Positions 52,525-60,139 of a stretch of DNA of 64,000 bases are shown here, in pieces. Numbering within the stretch: the stretch's first letter is position 1; each line of letters begins with the position of its first letter. A program made the position numbers and the translations under genes. This DNA is from Actinoplanes sp. L3-i22. Lineage in GTDB: Bacteria > Actinomycetota > Actinomycetes > Mycobacteriales > Micromonosporaceae. The notes under the pieces are model-generated. The model did not search any database. It saw only the letters and a program-made list of their open reading frames with translations, and had not been told where the DNA came from. The stretch is from NCBI RefSeq assembly GCF_019704555.1, contig NZ_AP024745.1:6766501-6830500 (forward strand), given 5' to 3'.

Positions 52525-53103
52525 TCAGGGTATGGACGCCACGGTCTCGGCCGCTTCATCGGTGACCAGAAGCTGCCGGTCCGGCTGCAGTCGGACGCTG
52601 TTGCTATCGAAGACGGCTCGAAGCCTCGCCACGCTATCTCGCCACCACGATTGAGGCGGGACACCTAGGAATTCGACATCGAGAGTCAACCGCACCGCAA
52701 TATCGAGGTCGTTCCAGACCAGTTCGTCACCGACGATTTCGGCTGTCTCTGGCGGTCTGCCGTTGCGGAGTACGACCACCGTCATGGAGGAGCTGAGCTG
52801 GCGCCACCACATTCGCTCGCGGATCAAGTCTTCTACTGGCCGCGGCTTGGCGACAACGGGCCAGCTCAGCCGACCTCCGGTGACCGCGGCCGAGAGGTCA
52901 CCGTCTCGATGCAGCGTCACCATTACACGAGGCTTGGGCGCGGCCACGTATTCCAGAAGACCGGCGGCCGTCCAGGCCGCGATCACCAAGGGCCAATCCT
53001 CGGCCGAATAGTCCCCGAAGTACATCGTTGGCCGACACGCAACGGCTTCGCGAAGAGTCAGAGACCTCACGTCGGTGGCCGAATATCTGCGGTAATCATC
53101 CAC
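52525..53103 (-). CDS. Hypothetical protein with GyrB-like N-terminal motif
   Basis: 192 residues. LTLREAVACRPTMYFGDYSA recalls the VRKRPGMYIG segment of GHKL/GyrB ATPases, and the following helix (WPLVIAAWTAAGLLEYVAA) fits; but no N-box Asn or G-x-G ATP-lid is found, so an ATPase is not claimed. The rest is mixed alpha/beta (RPVEDLIRERMWWRQLSSSM; DIAVRLTLDVEFLGVPPQSW). Proteins of this layout are common in Streptomyces, function unknown. Lies 130 bp after the IS110 element, on the opposite strand. Confidence 0.55.
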   Translation of the reverse strand: MDDYRRYSATDVRSLTLREAVACRPTMYFGDYSAEDWPLVIAAWTAAGLLEYVAAPKPRVMVTLHRDGDLSAAVTGGRLSWPVVAKPRPVEDLIRERMWWRQLSSSMTVVVLRNGRPPETAEIVGDELVWNDLDIAVRLTLDVEFLGVPPQSWWRDSVARLRAVFDSNSVRLQPDRQLLVTDEAAETVASIP

Positions 53104-53292
53104 GCGTCAATCATGGCACCTATCGAGCAGCATCCGGATCTGCCGCCGAGCGTGCGGCGCATTGACGGAGGGCCGCCACGCAGTGTCATGCCGACCGAGT
53201 TGGCCGGCGCACGCTCGTGCCGAGGAGAGTGCGTCAGCCGCGAGGGGCTGGATCGCTGAAATGTCTCCGCGATTACTGTCTAAAGCCGCTAA

Positions 53293-53318
53293 GGGCAGGA
53301 ATCTCTGAATTTCTGCCC
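53293..53318 (-). terminator. Hairpin after the Imm10-like gene
   Basis: GGGCAGGAAT and ATTTCTGCCC pair with one G-U around CTCTGA, five bases beyond the stop of the minus-strand gene at 53323. Position and shape suit a transcription terminator. Confidence 0.5.
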
Positions 53319-53322
53319 CAGT

Positions 53323-53691
53323 TCACGACTTGGGGCAGTCCATCGCGGAAGGCCGCGAGAGAATCACCATCAACGTCGAGCTTATGGTGCTGACTTCAGC
53401 TAGTCCGATGGTCGCGGAGGCGTCTGGCGATATCGTCAAGGTTAGATCCGTGCCAGCCAGCTTCGCTGAGCGGAGCCCACCGTAATGGGTTCGGCCATCG
53501 CCCGTGGTGAGGCAGTAAGTGTCAAAACCTAGTCGGACGTCCTGCTCATCGGGCTCGTAGTCAGTGCGTTGAAACATCAGCGCAAAGCCCGACCCATCGG
53601 GCTCTTCGGCGAAGCCCGCCTCGACCACCTCATCCGCGTCGTCGATCTCGAACCCCGCAACCTGAGCAACCACTACCCTGCGACTCTGCAT
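53323..53691 (-). CDS. Imm10-like immunity protein
   Basis: 122 residues from the ATG at 53691 (a start at 53715 adds eight). VVEAGFAEEPDGSGFALMFQ, DEQDVRLGFDTYCLTTGDGR and THYGGLRSAKLAGTDLTLTI match the Imm10 pattern (GFAE-x-DGSG, EQDVxLGxDTYC, YGGV). Imm10 proteins protect against polymorphic toxins delivered by neighbours. No matching toxin lies next to it, so it is an orphan immunity gene, perhaps defending against other strains. Confidence 0.65.
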   Translation of the reverse strand: MQSRRVVVAQVAGFEIDDADEVVEAGFAEEPDGSGFALMFQRTDYEPDEQDVRLGFDTYCLTTGDGRTHYGGLRSAKLAGTDLTLTISPDASATIGLAEVSTISSTLMVILSRPSAMDCPKS

Positions 53692-53715
53692 CCGGGACTC
53701 CCGCTGAACCGTCAC

Positions 53716-54148
53716 GCTGCCTTATGGCCAGCGCCATCTGAACCAGAACATCATGGCGCTGCCGATCTGGTGCTGCACTCGAGAGAGCAGGGCTCCAGAA
53801 CGCGCCGATCGGCCGCACTCAGTGCACGGCGGACCACCGGGACCCGTCACGCGATGTAAGCGTCAGCCCGGCTCGCCGGCTGCGCGCTCGTGCCGATGTG
53901 AGTGTGTTGTTGCGCTGGCGGGATACGGCACTCCCTACGACCGTCGACGCAATATATTGACTGCTGCTCTTGCTTGTGCGGCAGATCGGGATTATGCGTT
54001 CCAGCATCGTGGCTCTGTCCGTCTAATTTAGGAGGTAGGCGACAAAACGTGACAAGCATCCCTCGCGGTATCACGATCTGGGCCTAACCCGGCTGCATGA
54101 GCCGCTAAGCCTGTCATGCTATTTACCGTTTCGCGCGTGTGACGCCTT
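53716..54148. other. Spacer without a convincing gene
   Basis: Frames on both strands are short and lack domains. The stretch 53940-54060 is comparatively AT-rich and may hold a promoter for the FHA gene. The 53870-53900 part resembles 53205-53235 (both contain GCTCGTGCCGA with similar flanks), a hint of a dispersed intergenic repeat. Confidence 0.35.
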
Positions 54149-54181
54149 GTGCCGGTTCGTTCCATGGTGGACCATTCTCTC

Positions 54182-54664
54182 ATGGGCGCATTTCAAGTGA
54201 TCGCAACGGCGGCCCTGGCTGCCGCCACTGGAATACTAACCGCGTTGATCACCGCTCGATTGCAAGCCCGAAACGAAATTCGCAAATGGGAACGCGAGAA
54301 AGCGATAACACTCTCCAAGCTGATTGCGGAAGACCTTACCAAAGGGATGGCGCTGGCCAGCCAACTCGCTACGTCATACATTCGCGACAGTGCAGGTAGG
54401 AAGTTCTTCTTCGCTCCTGGAGCAAGGTTGATCGTCGGCCGCGACCCTGAAGCCGCAATAAGATTCGATGACGAAGACAGCATGTCTAGGAAGCACGCCG
54501 CATTTGAAGTGAGAAGCGATGGAACCTGGCTGACGGACTTGCACACCGTTAACGGCACCATTGTCAACGGACAGAGGCTCAGTCAGGGGGAATCTGTTCG
54601 ACTGAATGATGGCGATACAATCCGATTCTGCCGAAATTCTGTTGTGAAGTTCCATGACCTATAG
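54182..54664 (+). CDS. Membrane-anchored FHA-domain protein
   Basis: 160 residues from the ATG at 54182 (in-frame GTG at 54149 and ATG at 54164 are alternatives). One N-terminal membrane helix, FQVIATAALAAATGILTALI, and a short helical linker are followed by a forkhead-associated domain (about 80-155): LIVGRDPEAAIRFDDEDSMS, RKHAAFEV, TDLHTVNGTIVNG. These are the GR, SRKH and NGT/NG residues that bind phosphothreonine peptides. It probably recruits a Ser/Thr-kinase substrate to the membrane. Low GC; no kinase gene in the window. Confidence 0.8.
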   Translation: MGAFQVIATAALAAATGILTALITARLQARNEIRKWEREKAITLSKLIAEDLTKGMALASQLATSYIRDSAGRKFFFAPGARLIVGRDPEAAIRFDDEDSMSRKHAAFEVRSDGTWLTDLHTVNGTIVNGQRLSQGESVRLNDGDTIRFCRNSVVKFHDL

Positions 54665-54789
54665 AATTCGCTGTCCTCGTGTCCTAATATCACTTCAGCG
54701 CCTAGCGACTGGCCCTGCCGCCAAACGCGCGGTCAGCTCTGCCGAGATTCCGGTTCCGCAAATCCGCCCAACGTTGGCGGTCGACCCCA

Positions 54790-54803
54790 TCTGCCGCGAT
54801 CCG
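54790..54803 (+). repeat. Dispersed 14-bp motif, copy A
   Basis: TCTGCCGCGATCCG in the spacer before the Nudix gene; one of four copies between 54.8 and 59.0 kb. Confidence 0.45.
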
Positions 54804-54891
54804 TGAAGCGGCGGCGCCGCGCGAGGAGCACCAGATTCGCTGTGCGGATCCCAAGACACGTTGGGTGGTGCTGTCGATCTACGGTGTCGCC

Positions 54892-55353
54892 ATGGCGTAC
54901 GTAAGCGAAATGCGGGCTCTTGTTGGGCATCGGCCGCTGTTGCTCGCAGCGGCTGGCGTGGTCGTCTTGGACGATGCCGGTCGTTGGCTGCTCCAGCAGC
55001 GCGTCGACGACGGCCTGTGGGGACTTGTCGGCGGCGCCGTAGAACTCGGAGAGTCCTTCGAAGACGCGGCGCGCCGCGAACTTTTCGAAGAGAGCGGCCT
55101 GTCCGCCGAATTGCTCCGCCAACTCGACGTGTACTCAGGTTCTAATTTCAGGCATACCTACCCCAACGGCGACCAGGTGTATGTAGTGGGCGTGACGTTT
55201 CTGGCCGACCGGGTAACCGGCTCTGCAGTAGCCGACGGCCAGGAAGGGGCCGAGCTGGGTTGGTTCAGTCCGGATCAGTTCCCCGCTTTCAGCGGATACA
55301 ACGCCATGTTGACGACCCGGGCCAGAGCGTTAATCGCGGAACTTGAGAAGTAG
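54892..55353 (+). CDS. Nudix hydrolase
   Basis: 153 residues from the ATG at 54892. The Nudix box is complete: GGAVELGESFEDAARRELFE followed by ESGL, i.e. G-x5-E-x7-RE-x2-EE-x-G-hydrophobic. Upstream strand AAAGVVVLDDAGRWLLQQRV and downstream YPNGDQVYVVGVTFLAD complete the fold. It hydrolyses a nucleoside diphosphate linked to another group, with Mg2+; the substrate is not predictable. Stands alone, followed convergently by the P-loop kinase gene. Confidence 0.9.
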   Translation: MAYVSEMRALVGHRPLLLAAAGVVVLDDAGRWLLQQRVDDGLWGLVGGAVELGESFEDAARRELFEESGLSAELLRQLDVYSGSNFRHTYPNGDQVYVVGVTFLADRVTGSAVADGQEGAELGWFSPDQFPAFSGYNAMLTTRARALIAELEK

Positions 55354-55416
55354 GGGGCAGGGTGCGGCAAGCAACCTCCCCTTCTGCCGCCGATCAAGCG
55401 AAGAACCGCCTTATTC

Positions 55417-55932
55417 CTAGGTCTTGGCCTTTGCAATCTGTCCTGCGACGTCTACCAGATCAACCGCACCACGGGTGTCGACATACACAACTGGGCCGAC
55501 GCCGAGAGGTTCCGCCTCCACTTCCCACCGGGGCCACGCATCAGCGAGTTGGCGCCGGTCATCGTGGATTCGGTGCCGCTGCCGGACTGCATACCGGCTC
55601 TTCGCGACATGAACCGGAACATCACACCAGACCTCGACAATCTTCGCTGGATGACATCGGCGCAGTCCAGCCTCGACGAAGCGCAGATCCCGCGGCTTGA
55701 ACCACCAAGATTCCAGCATCACGCTGCCGGACATCGCAGCCGCCAGCGTCCACATCATCTCACTGGCTGCAATCCCGAGAGCCTGGCCAGGAGCTTCCGA
55801 CACGATCTGCGCGACGGCCTCTTTGATCGCATCCTTGGATATCAGCGGCACGTCGAGCACCGTCGCCAGCCCGGTCGCCAAGGTCGTCTTGCCCGAGCCG
55901 GGCAGACCGTTTATGAGGACCAATTCGAGCAT
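55417..55932 (-). CDS. P-loop kinase (AAA_33/zeta-toxin-like)
   Basis: 171 residues. LVLINGLPGSGKTTLATGLA is a perfect Walker A; ISKDAIKE follows, the SKD motif of small-molecule kinases such as chloramphenicol phosphotransferase and gluconate kinase relatives. SVMLESWWF carries the Walker B-like segment, VEVWCDVPVHVAKSRYAVRQ and RHRIHDD form the lid with Arg residues. It probably phosphorylates a small molecule or nucleotide sugar. Convergent with the Nudix gene. Confidence 0.8.
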   Translation of the reverse strand: MLELVLINGLPGSGKTTLATGLATVLDVPLISKDAIKEAVAQIVSEAPGQALGIAASEMMWTLAAAMSGSVMLESWWFKPRDLRFVEAGLRRCHPAKIVEVWCDVPVHVAKSRYAVRQRHRIHDDRRQLADAWPRWEVEAEPLGVGPVVYVDTRGAVDLVDVAGQIAKAKT

Positions 55933-56051
55933 TTCGTCATGATGTCAGAAAAACGCTGACGCGCGCTTTTGCGATGCGCTCACATGCCGCCGTCCGCGTG
56001 CGGAAGCAGGTCGGCGTGTACGGACGAGCGGAGCGCCAGTACCGTTCGGCC

Positions 56052-56612
56052 GTGCCTCCCGACGCCGAACGATATGACCGCCTCCTTGCGATGTACCGCA
56101 GCCGCGTCGCCGGCTACGACAGCGTGCCTGACGACTATCCGCAGCGCTGGAGCCGGTGGTGCCAGCATCTGCTGCAGTACGGCGGCGAACTCGTGGTTCC
56201 CCACCGGTACCCGGAGCACCACCTGGACGAGTTCCTCGCCAGCGCCGCCGTCTTTTCCGCAGCCGGTCGCTTCGTGCCGGGTGAGGACAACGGCTGCCAC
56301 GCCAATGCGGCGATGCTGTGGACCGACGGGACGGTTGCGGCGATCGGCACCGGCTACGCGCTGTCCGACGACGGGCTGTGGCGCCAGCACTCATGGGGTG
56401 TCGACGCCGATGGCACCCCGGTTGAGACCACGGCCGCTCGAATTAGCTACGCCGGTATCACCCTCACCGCAGTGCCGGCGTTCCAGTTTGCCGTCAGCAA
56501 CGCCGGTGACCAAGTCAAGGCCATGCTCAAGGCCAACGGACCGCGCTCCCGGGAGCTGAGCGCCATCCTGACCGAGGCCCGCCGCCAGTACACCAACATT
56601 CGACCCGGATGA
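56052..56612 (+). CDS. Conserved hypothetical protein with Cys-His motif
   Basis: 186 residues from the GTG at 56052 (the frame is open from 55974). Strongly conserved-looking segments are GEDNGCHANAAMLWTDGTVA and LSDDGLWRQHSWGVDADGTP followed by VETT; similar proteins are widespread in actinomycetes without known role. The invariant-looking Cys-His and later His-Ser-Trp could be catalytic, in the manner of papain-like hydrolases, but this is speculation. Confidence 0.6.
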   Translation: MPPDAERYDRLLAMYRSRVAGYDSVPDDYPQRWSRWCQHLLQYGGELVVPHRYPEHHLDEFLASAAVFSAAGRFVPGEDNGCHANAAMLWTDGTVAAIGTGYALSDDGLWRQHSWGVDADGTPVETTAARISYAGITLTAVPAFQFAVSNAGDQVKAMLKANGPRSRELSAILTEARRQYTNIRPG

Positions 56613-56692
56613 CCTTCTCAGCCGCTCACCCCGGACGGCACCTCGCGTGCGGTCGTTTTCGATCTTGACGCGGATGAGTCCGGCTGTCCGCT

Positions 56693-56706
56693 TCTGCCGC
56701 GAACCG
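56693..56706 (+). repeat. Dispersed 14-bp motif, copy B
   Basis: TCTGCCGCGAACCG in the 284-bp spacer before the gene at 56897; no other feature was seen in that spacer. Confidence 0.45.
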
Positions 56707-56896
56707 CTCGCCACGGAGCGTGACAGCACGCGGCTGCTCGGCTCGCGGACATGCCGAGTTGATTATGTAGTCGGCAATGCCTGTCGCCCGTCTCTGTTCC
56801 ACATCAGACGCATAGAGGGCTGAAGCTGCTACGGAGTGGGACTCCGTCGATCGCTCGACTTGGATATCGTTTACCCAGGGCGAGCGGAGGTTCGGC

Positions 56897-58126
56897 ATGG
56901 GCCACGATGATCCAGACGATCAGCAAGAGTATGCCGGCGATGGCGAAGAATCGGATATCGATCGGTCATCTAGCGGCTTTTCCCCTAAGGATGGATACGT
57001 CGATCCGGAAATCTTCCCGTCGGAAGAAGCAGGTGACCACCCACAAGAACGCGATGATCGCATAGCGGAGATTCAATCGAATCCCAAGGAAGCGACCTTA
57101 CTTTCCTTTATAATCTCGGAACTGCCCGCCGTCGAGAGGGAATGTGCTGTATTGCTTGACAGCGAAGCAGCAGGCCGGCACGAAGCGGCTGCGCGCGCTG
57201 TCTTGAAAGCATTGCTGGTTGGAGTTCGCCGCATCAGACAACTAAATCTTCCGCTACCGGCCTATACCGAAACTGCAGTGACTGCTGCACAAGCTAGAAG
57301 TTTTCTCGAAAAGGTGGGAACACTTCTGAACGGGGCGGTCAGGGAAATGGGAATGGAGTGGCCGCCGCCACTACTGCACCCTCCCCCTGCCGTTACGCGA
57401 GACTTAAACTCTCTGTACGACCTCGCCACCATAGGATCGCTACGCCGCGATCGCAGTCCCGACGAATCGTTCCTGGCTGCCCTTCAGCTGATCGACAAGA
57501 AAACTACGGAACTCCTCGCGGGCTCGGAGGAGCGCCGCATTAGAGGTGCCAAGGCGGCGGCAGCTTCGCTGCCAGGAACGACGCGGTCTCGAGTAGGTAT
57601 GTTCCTGAGTGGTTCCGCCGTATTAATCGGCCTACTCCAAGGGCCGGGAGCAGCTCATGACTTCTACCAAGATTCTTTAACGCTGGGTGGAGATATAAGG
57701 GATATTGCTCTACACATCGTGTCAGGAGTATCAGATTCGTGGAGTCGTACTGTCACCGAAATAAGCAACGTGATCGACCCCAGCTTTCAACAAGATATCC
57801 AGGATGGCCCGCTCCCTGAAAGCAGAAACGACCGAGGAGGTTTTGAGGGCGTGGCAGAGTCTGAGAATAACATGGAAGCGATATTCGCGACGCTGGATCA
57901 ACTGGTCGCGCTCTTGCCCACCGAATCGCTTGAACAGGCAAATGAACGCGTGAACTCAGCGATCGCTGGCCTTCAAGTGATCGAAGGATCTGTCGGCCAT
58001 GACGCCGTATCCGGCGCCGGGCAGAATGCACTTTATCGGATCCTAGCCGCTCAAGAGGCTGTCGATACGCTGCGCGAGCAGATCGAAATCTGGAAAGAGC
58101 AGCGTGGGGGTCACCGGTTGCACTGA
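56897..58126 (+). CDS. Hypothetical helical protein, low GC
   Basis: 409 residues with GGAGG six bases before the ATG. Acidic N-terminal 60 residues (DDPDDQQEYAGDGEESDIDR) are disordered. The rest is helical: FIISELPAVERECAVLLDSE, KALLVGVRRIRQLNLPLP, FLEKVGTLLNGAVREMGMEW. A moderately hydrophobic segment (VGMFLSGSAVLIGLLQGPGA near 234-253) may be a membrane-inserting helix. The end is coiled-coil-like (LAAQEAVDTLREQIEIWKEQ). No family recognised. Codon use and GC mark it as foreign to the flanking genes; defence-related genes often look like this, but nothing specific supports that. Confidence 0.65.
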   Translation: MGHDDPDDQQEYAGDGEESDIDRSSSGFSPKDGYVDPEIFPSEEAGDHPQERDDRIAEIQSNPKEATLLSFIISELPAVERECAVLLDSEAAGRHEAAARAVLKALLVGVRRIRQLNLPLPAYTETAVTAAQARSFLEKVGTLLNGAVREMGMEWPPPLLHPPPAVTRDLNSLYDLATIGSLRRDRSPDESFLAALQLIDKKTTELLAGSEERRIRGAKAAAASLPGTTRSRVGMFLSGSAVLIGLLQGPGAAHDFYQDSLTLGGDIRDIALHIVSGVSDSWSRTVTEISNVIDPSFQQDIQDGPLPESRNDRGGFEGVAESENNMEAIFATLDQLVALLPTESLEQANERVNSAIAGLQVIEGSVGHDAVSGAGQNALYRILAAQEAVDTLREQIEIWKEQRGGHRLH

Positions 58127-58140
58127 TCTGCCGCGAACCG
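58127..58140 (+). repeat. Dispersed 14-bp motif, copy C
   Basis: TCTGCCGCGAACCG directly after the stop of the gene ending at 58126. Confidence 0.45.
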
Positions 58141-58220
58141 CGCGCCGGCAGTCGACGTGTCGTCACTCTCGGTGGTCGACTTCTCGGGCTGGCCGGCAAT
58201 CTGAACTGCCGAAGAGCTGC

Positions 58221-58811
58221 CTAAGCCGGACCATCGCGATCCTGCACGCCGTCCTCTTTCCAACCTGCATCGACTCGATCAAGTTGGCTTCGCCGCTGGA
58301 ATAGGCCGATCACGACCGCGACGATCATGCCCACGTATGCCCAAAAGATCGCGTTCGCTATCTCGGACACTGGGTCCCAGGTCCCGTGCCAGGCCTCGTG
58401 GACGGCCTGCGACCAGGTGTCGCCGTTCCCGGTGGTCCACGGCAGTGGGAGTCCCAGGCTGACGATCCAGGCGGCGTCGCAACAGGCCTGCTGGATCGGG
58501 GTCACCACGCTCGCCAGCAGCCCGACGGCACCGACCGCCGTACCGGCGATCCGCCCTGCCCGGCTTCTCCGTGGCTGTTGCCGAGCCTGCGCAATCATGA
58601 TCGGTCCCCCGATGACCACCACCGCGGAGAACAATGAGACGTTCCACTGCGCCTCGTACACGGTGGCGTTCATGCCGCCCATGTAAAAGCCAAGAATGAC
58701 ACTGCCCCCACCGACAAGCACCCGGACGACGGCGTGCAGGGTACGCCGCCGCGGCCTGAACCCGGGCCGACGCTCGCCGGCCAGGTACCCGTCGTGCTCC
58801 GCCGCGGACAC
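58221..58811 (-). CDS. Small membrane protein, four helices
   Basis: 196 residues from a GTG at 58811. Predicted membrane segments: VLVGGGSVILGFYMGGM, NVSLFSAVVVIGGPIMIAQ, IAGTAVGAVGLLASVVTPI and ANAIFWAYVGMIVAVVIGLF. Basic loops (QARQQPRRSRAGR) suggest cytosolic sides by the positive-inside rule. No family recognised; convergent with the low-GC gene before it. Confidence 0.6.
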   Translation of the reverse strand: MSAAEHDGYLAGERRPGFRPRRRTLHAVVRVLVGGGSVILGFYMGGMNATVYEAQWNVSLFSAVVVIGGPIMIAQARQQPRRSRAGRIAGTAVGAVGLLASVVTPIQQACCDAAWIVSLGLPLPWTTGNGDTWSQAVHEAWHGTWDPVSEIANAIFWAYVGMIVAVVIGLFQRRSQLDRVDAGWKEDGVQDRDGPA

Positions 58812-59218
58812 CGGTCGATGATCGCACGGACGCGCCTGGCGGGCCGGGGGTAAGGCACTTGTGCGGCCTCGTCAGTACCACTGGCCCAGGCGCCTGGGAC
58901 AGCGACATGGAGGTCGGCGGTTTGCCGACCTTCTCAGGTGCGATATCACTATGAATCACAGTGGGGCAGGAGGTCCGTTGGTTCGAGGCCAAGCAGCGAT
59001 ACAACGGAACATCCCGACCATCCGGATCTGCCGCGATCCGCGTCGTCAGCGCCTCTCATCCGGTAACACGGCGTGATCGCCGGACGTTGGGGTTCCTATT
59101 GTCGATCCTGGAGCCGAACCGACGTCGCCAGCAAAGGACAAACACCTGGCTAACCACGATCGCCGCCGAATGCCCAGGCTCGGGGCTTCCCCCCAGCATG
59201 TAAGGACGGGCTGCCCGG
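58812..59218. other. Spacer without a convincing gene
   Basis: Apart from the dispersed motif copy at 59027-59040 nothing recognisable was found. Confidence 0.35.
59027..59040 (+). repeat. Dispersed 14-bp motif, copy D
   Basis: TCTGCCGCGATCCG in the spacer before the methyltransferase gene. Confidence 0.45.
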
Positions 59219-60028
59219 TTAGGCGCTGATCTTGCGGCCTAGGCCGGCGTAGATGGGGATGTCGCGCGGGTCGGCGGCGGATTGCTCGGTGGGGTGTGGC
59301 CAGTGGTCGACCCAGACCACGCCGGGTTCCTCGAGGTGGAAGTCGCCGAAGAAGGCGGAGATTTGCTGGAGTGTGCGGCTGACGGCGGTGGGCGCGTTTG
59401 TGCGTTGGTAGATGGCTGCGACTTGGGTTTCGGCGTCGCGGGTGGTGGCTTCGGTTGCGACGTGCGAGATCGCAAGCAGGCTGCCGGGGGCGAGCGTATC
59501 GCGTAGCGTCGCGACGGCTGGATAGCACTGCTCGTCAGGCAGGAAGTGCAGCATGGAGACCAGCAGCAGACCGACCGGGCGGGTGAGATCGAGCAGGTCA
59601 CGGACGCCGTAGTGGCTGAGGATGGCGTCGGGGTAGCGCAGATCGGCGCGGATCGCGGCGGCATGCGGGTTGTCGCGTAGCAGCTCGACGCTGTGCGCGA
59701 CCGCGATCGGGTCGATGTCGGCGTAGACGACCCGGGCGTGGGGCTGGGTTTCGGCCGCGATGTCGTGGACGTTGCCGGCGGTCGGGATGCCCGAGCCGAT
59801 GTCGAGGAACTGGGTGATGCCGGCCTGGGTCATGAATCGTACGGCGCGGTGCAGGAACGCCCGGTTCGCGCGGGCGACCTGACGGACGTTCGGGGCGACC
59901 GCGATGACTTGTTCAGCGGCGTCGCGGTCGGCGGCGAAGTTGTGGCTGCCGCCGAGGTAGTAGTCGTACATGCGAGCGGTGCTGGGCGTGCTGGTGTCGA
60001 TGTTTCCTGACCAGTCGCCGGCTGTCAT
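59219..60028 (-). CDS. SAM-dependent methyltransferase, PF04672 family
   Basis: 269 residues from the ATG at 60028 (the frame is open to 60127). All motifs are intact: STARMYDYYLGGSHNFAADR, ANRAFLHRAVRFMTQAG, FLDIGSGIPTAGNVHDIA (SAM glycine loop), VVYADIDPIAVAHS, LLLVSMLHFLPDEQ and LLAISHVATEA. This is the standard actinobacterial version, more so than the copies in the 7-12 kb chain (GSHNF in place of GKDNF marks a different subgroup). Substrate unknown. Downstream of, and on the same strand as, the GGDEF/EAL gene, 112 bp away. Confidence 0.85.
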   Translation of the reverse strand: MTAGDWSGNIDTSTPSTARMYDYYLGGSHNFAADRDAAEQVIAVAPNVRQVARANRAFLHRAVRFMTQAGITQFLDIGSGIPTAGNVHDIAAETQPHARVVYADIDPIAVAHSVELLRDNPHAAAIRADLRYPDAILSHYGVRDLLDLTRPVGLLLVSMLHFLPDEQCYPAVATLRDTLAPGSLLAISHVATEATTRDAETQVAAIYQRTNAPTAVSRTLQQISAFFGDFHLEEPGVVWVDHWPHPTEQSAADPRDIPIYAGLGRKISA

Positions 60029-60139
60029 GAACGAACAGTAGCAAGGTGACCAGTTGACGGTCATCCACCGTGTGCAGCACACCGGTGCTCCGGCAGGGCC
60101 CTGTCGTGAGGGCTCCTGCCGGAACACGGGTGGACTGTT

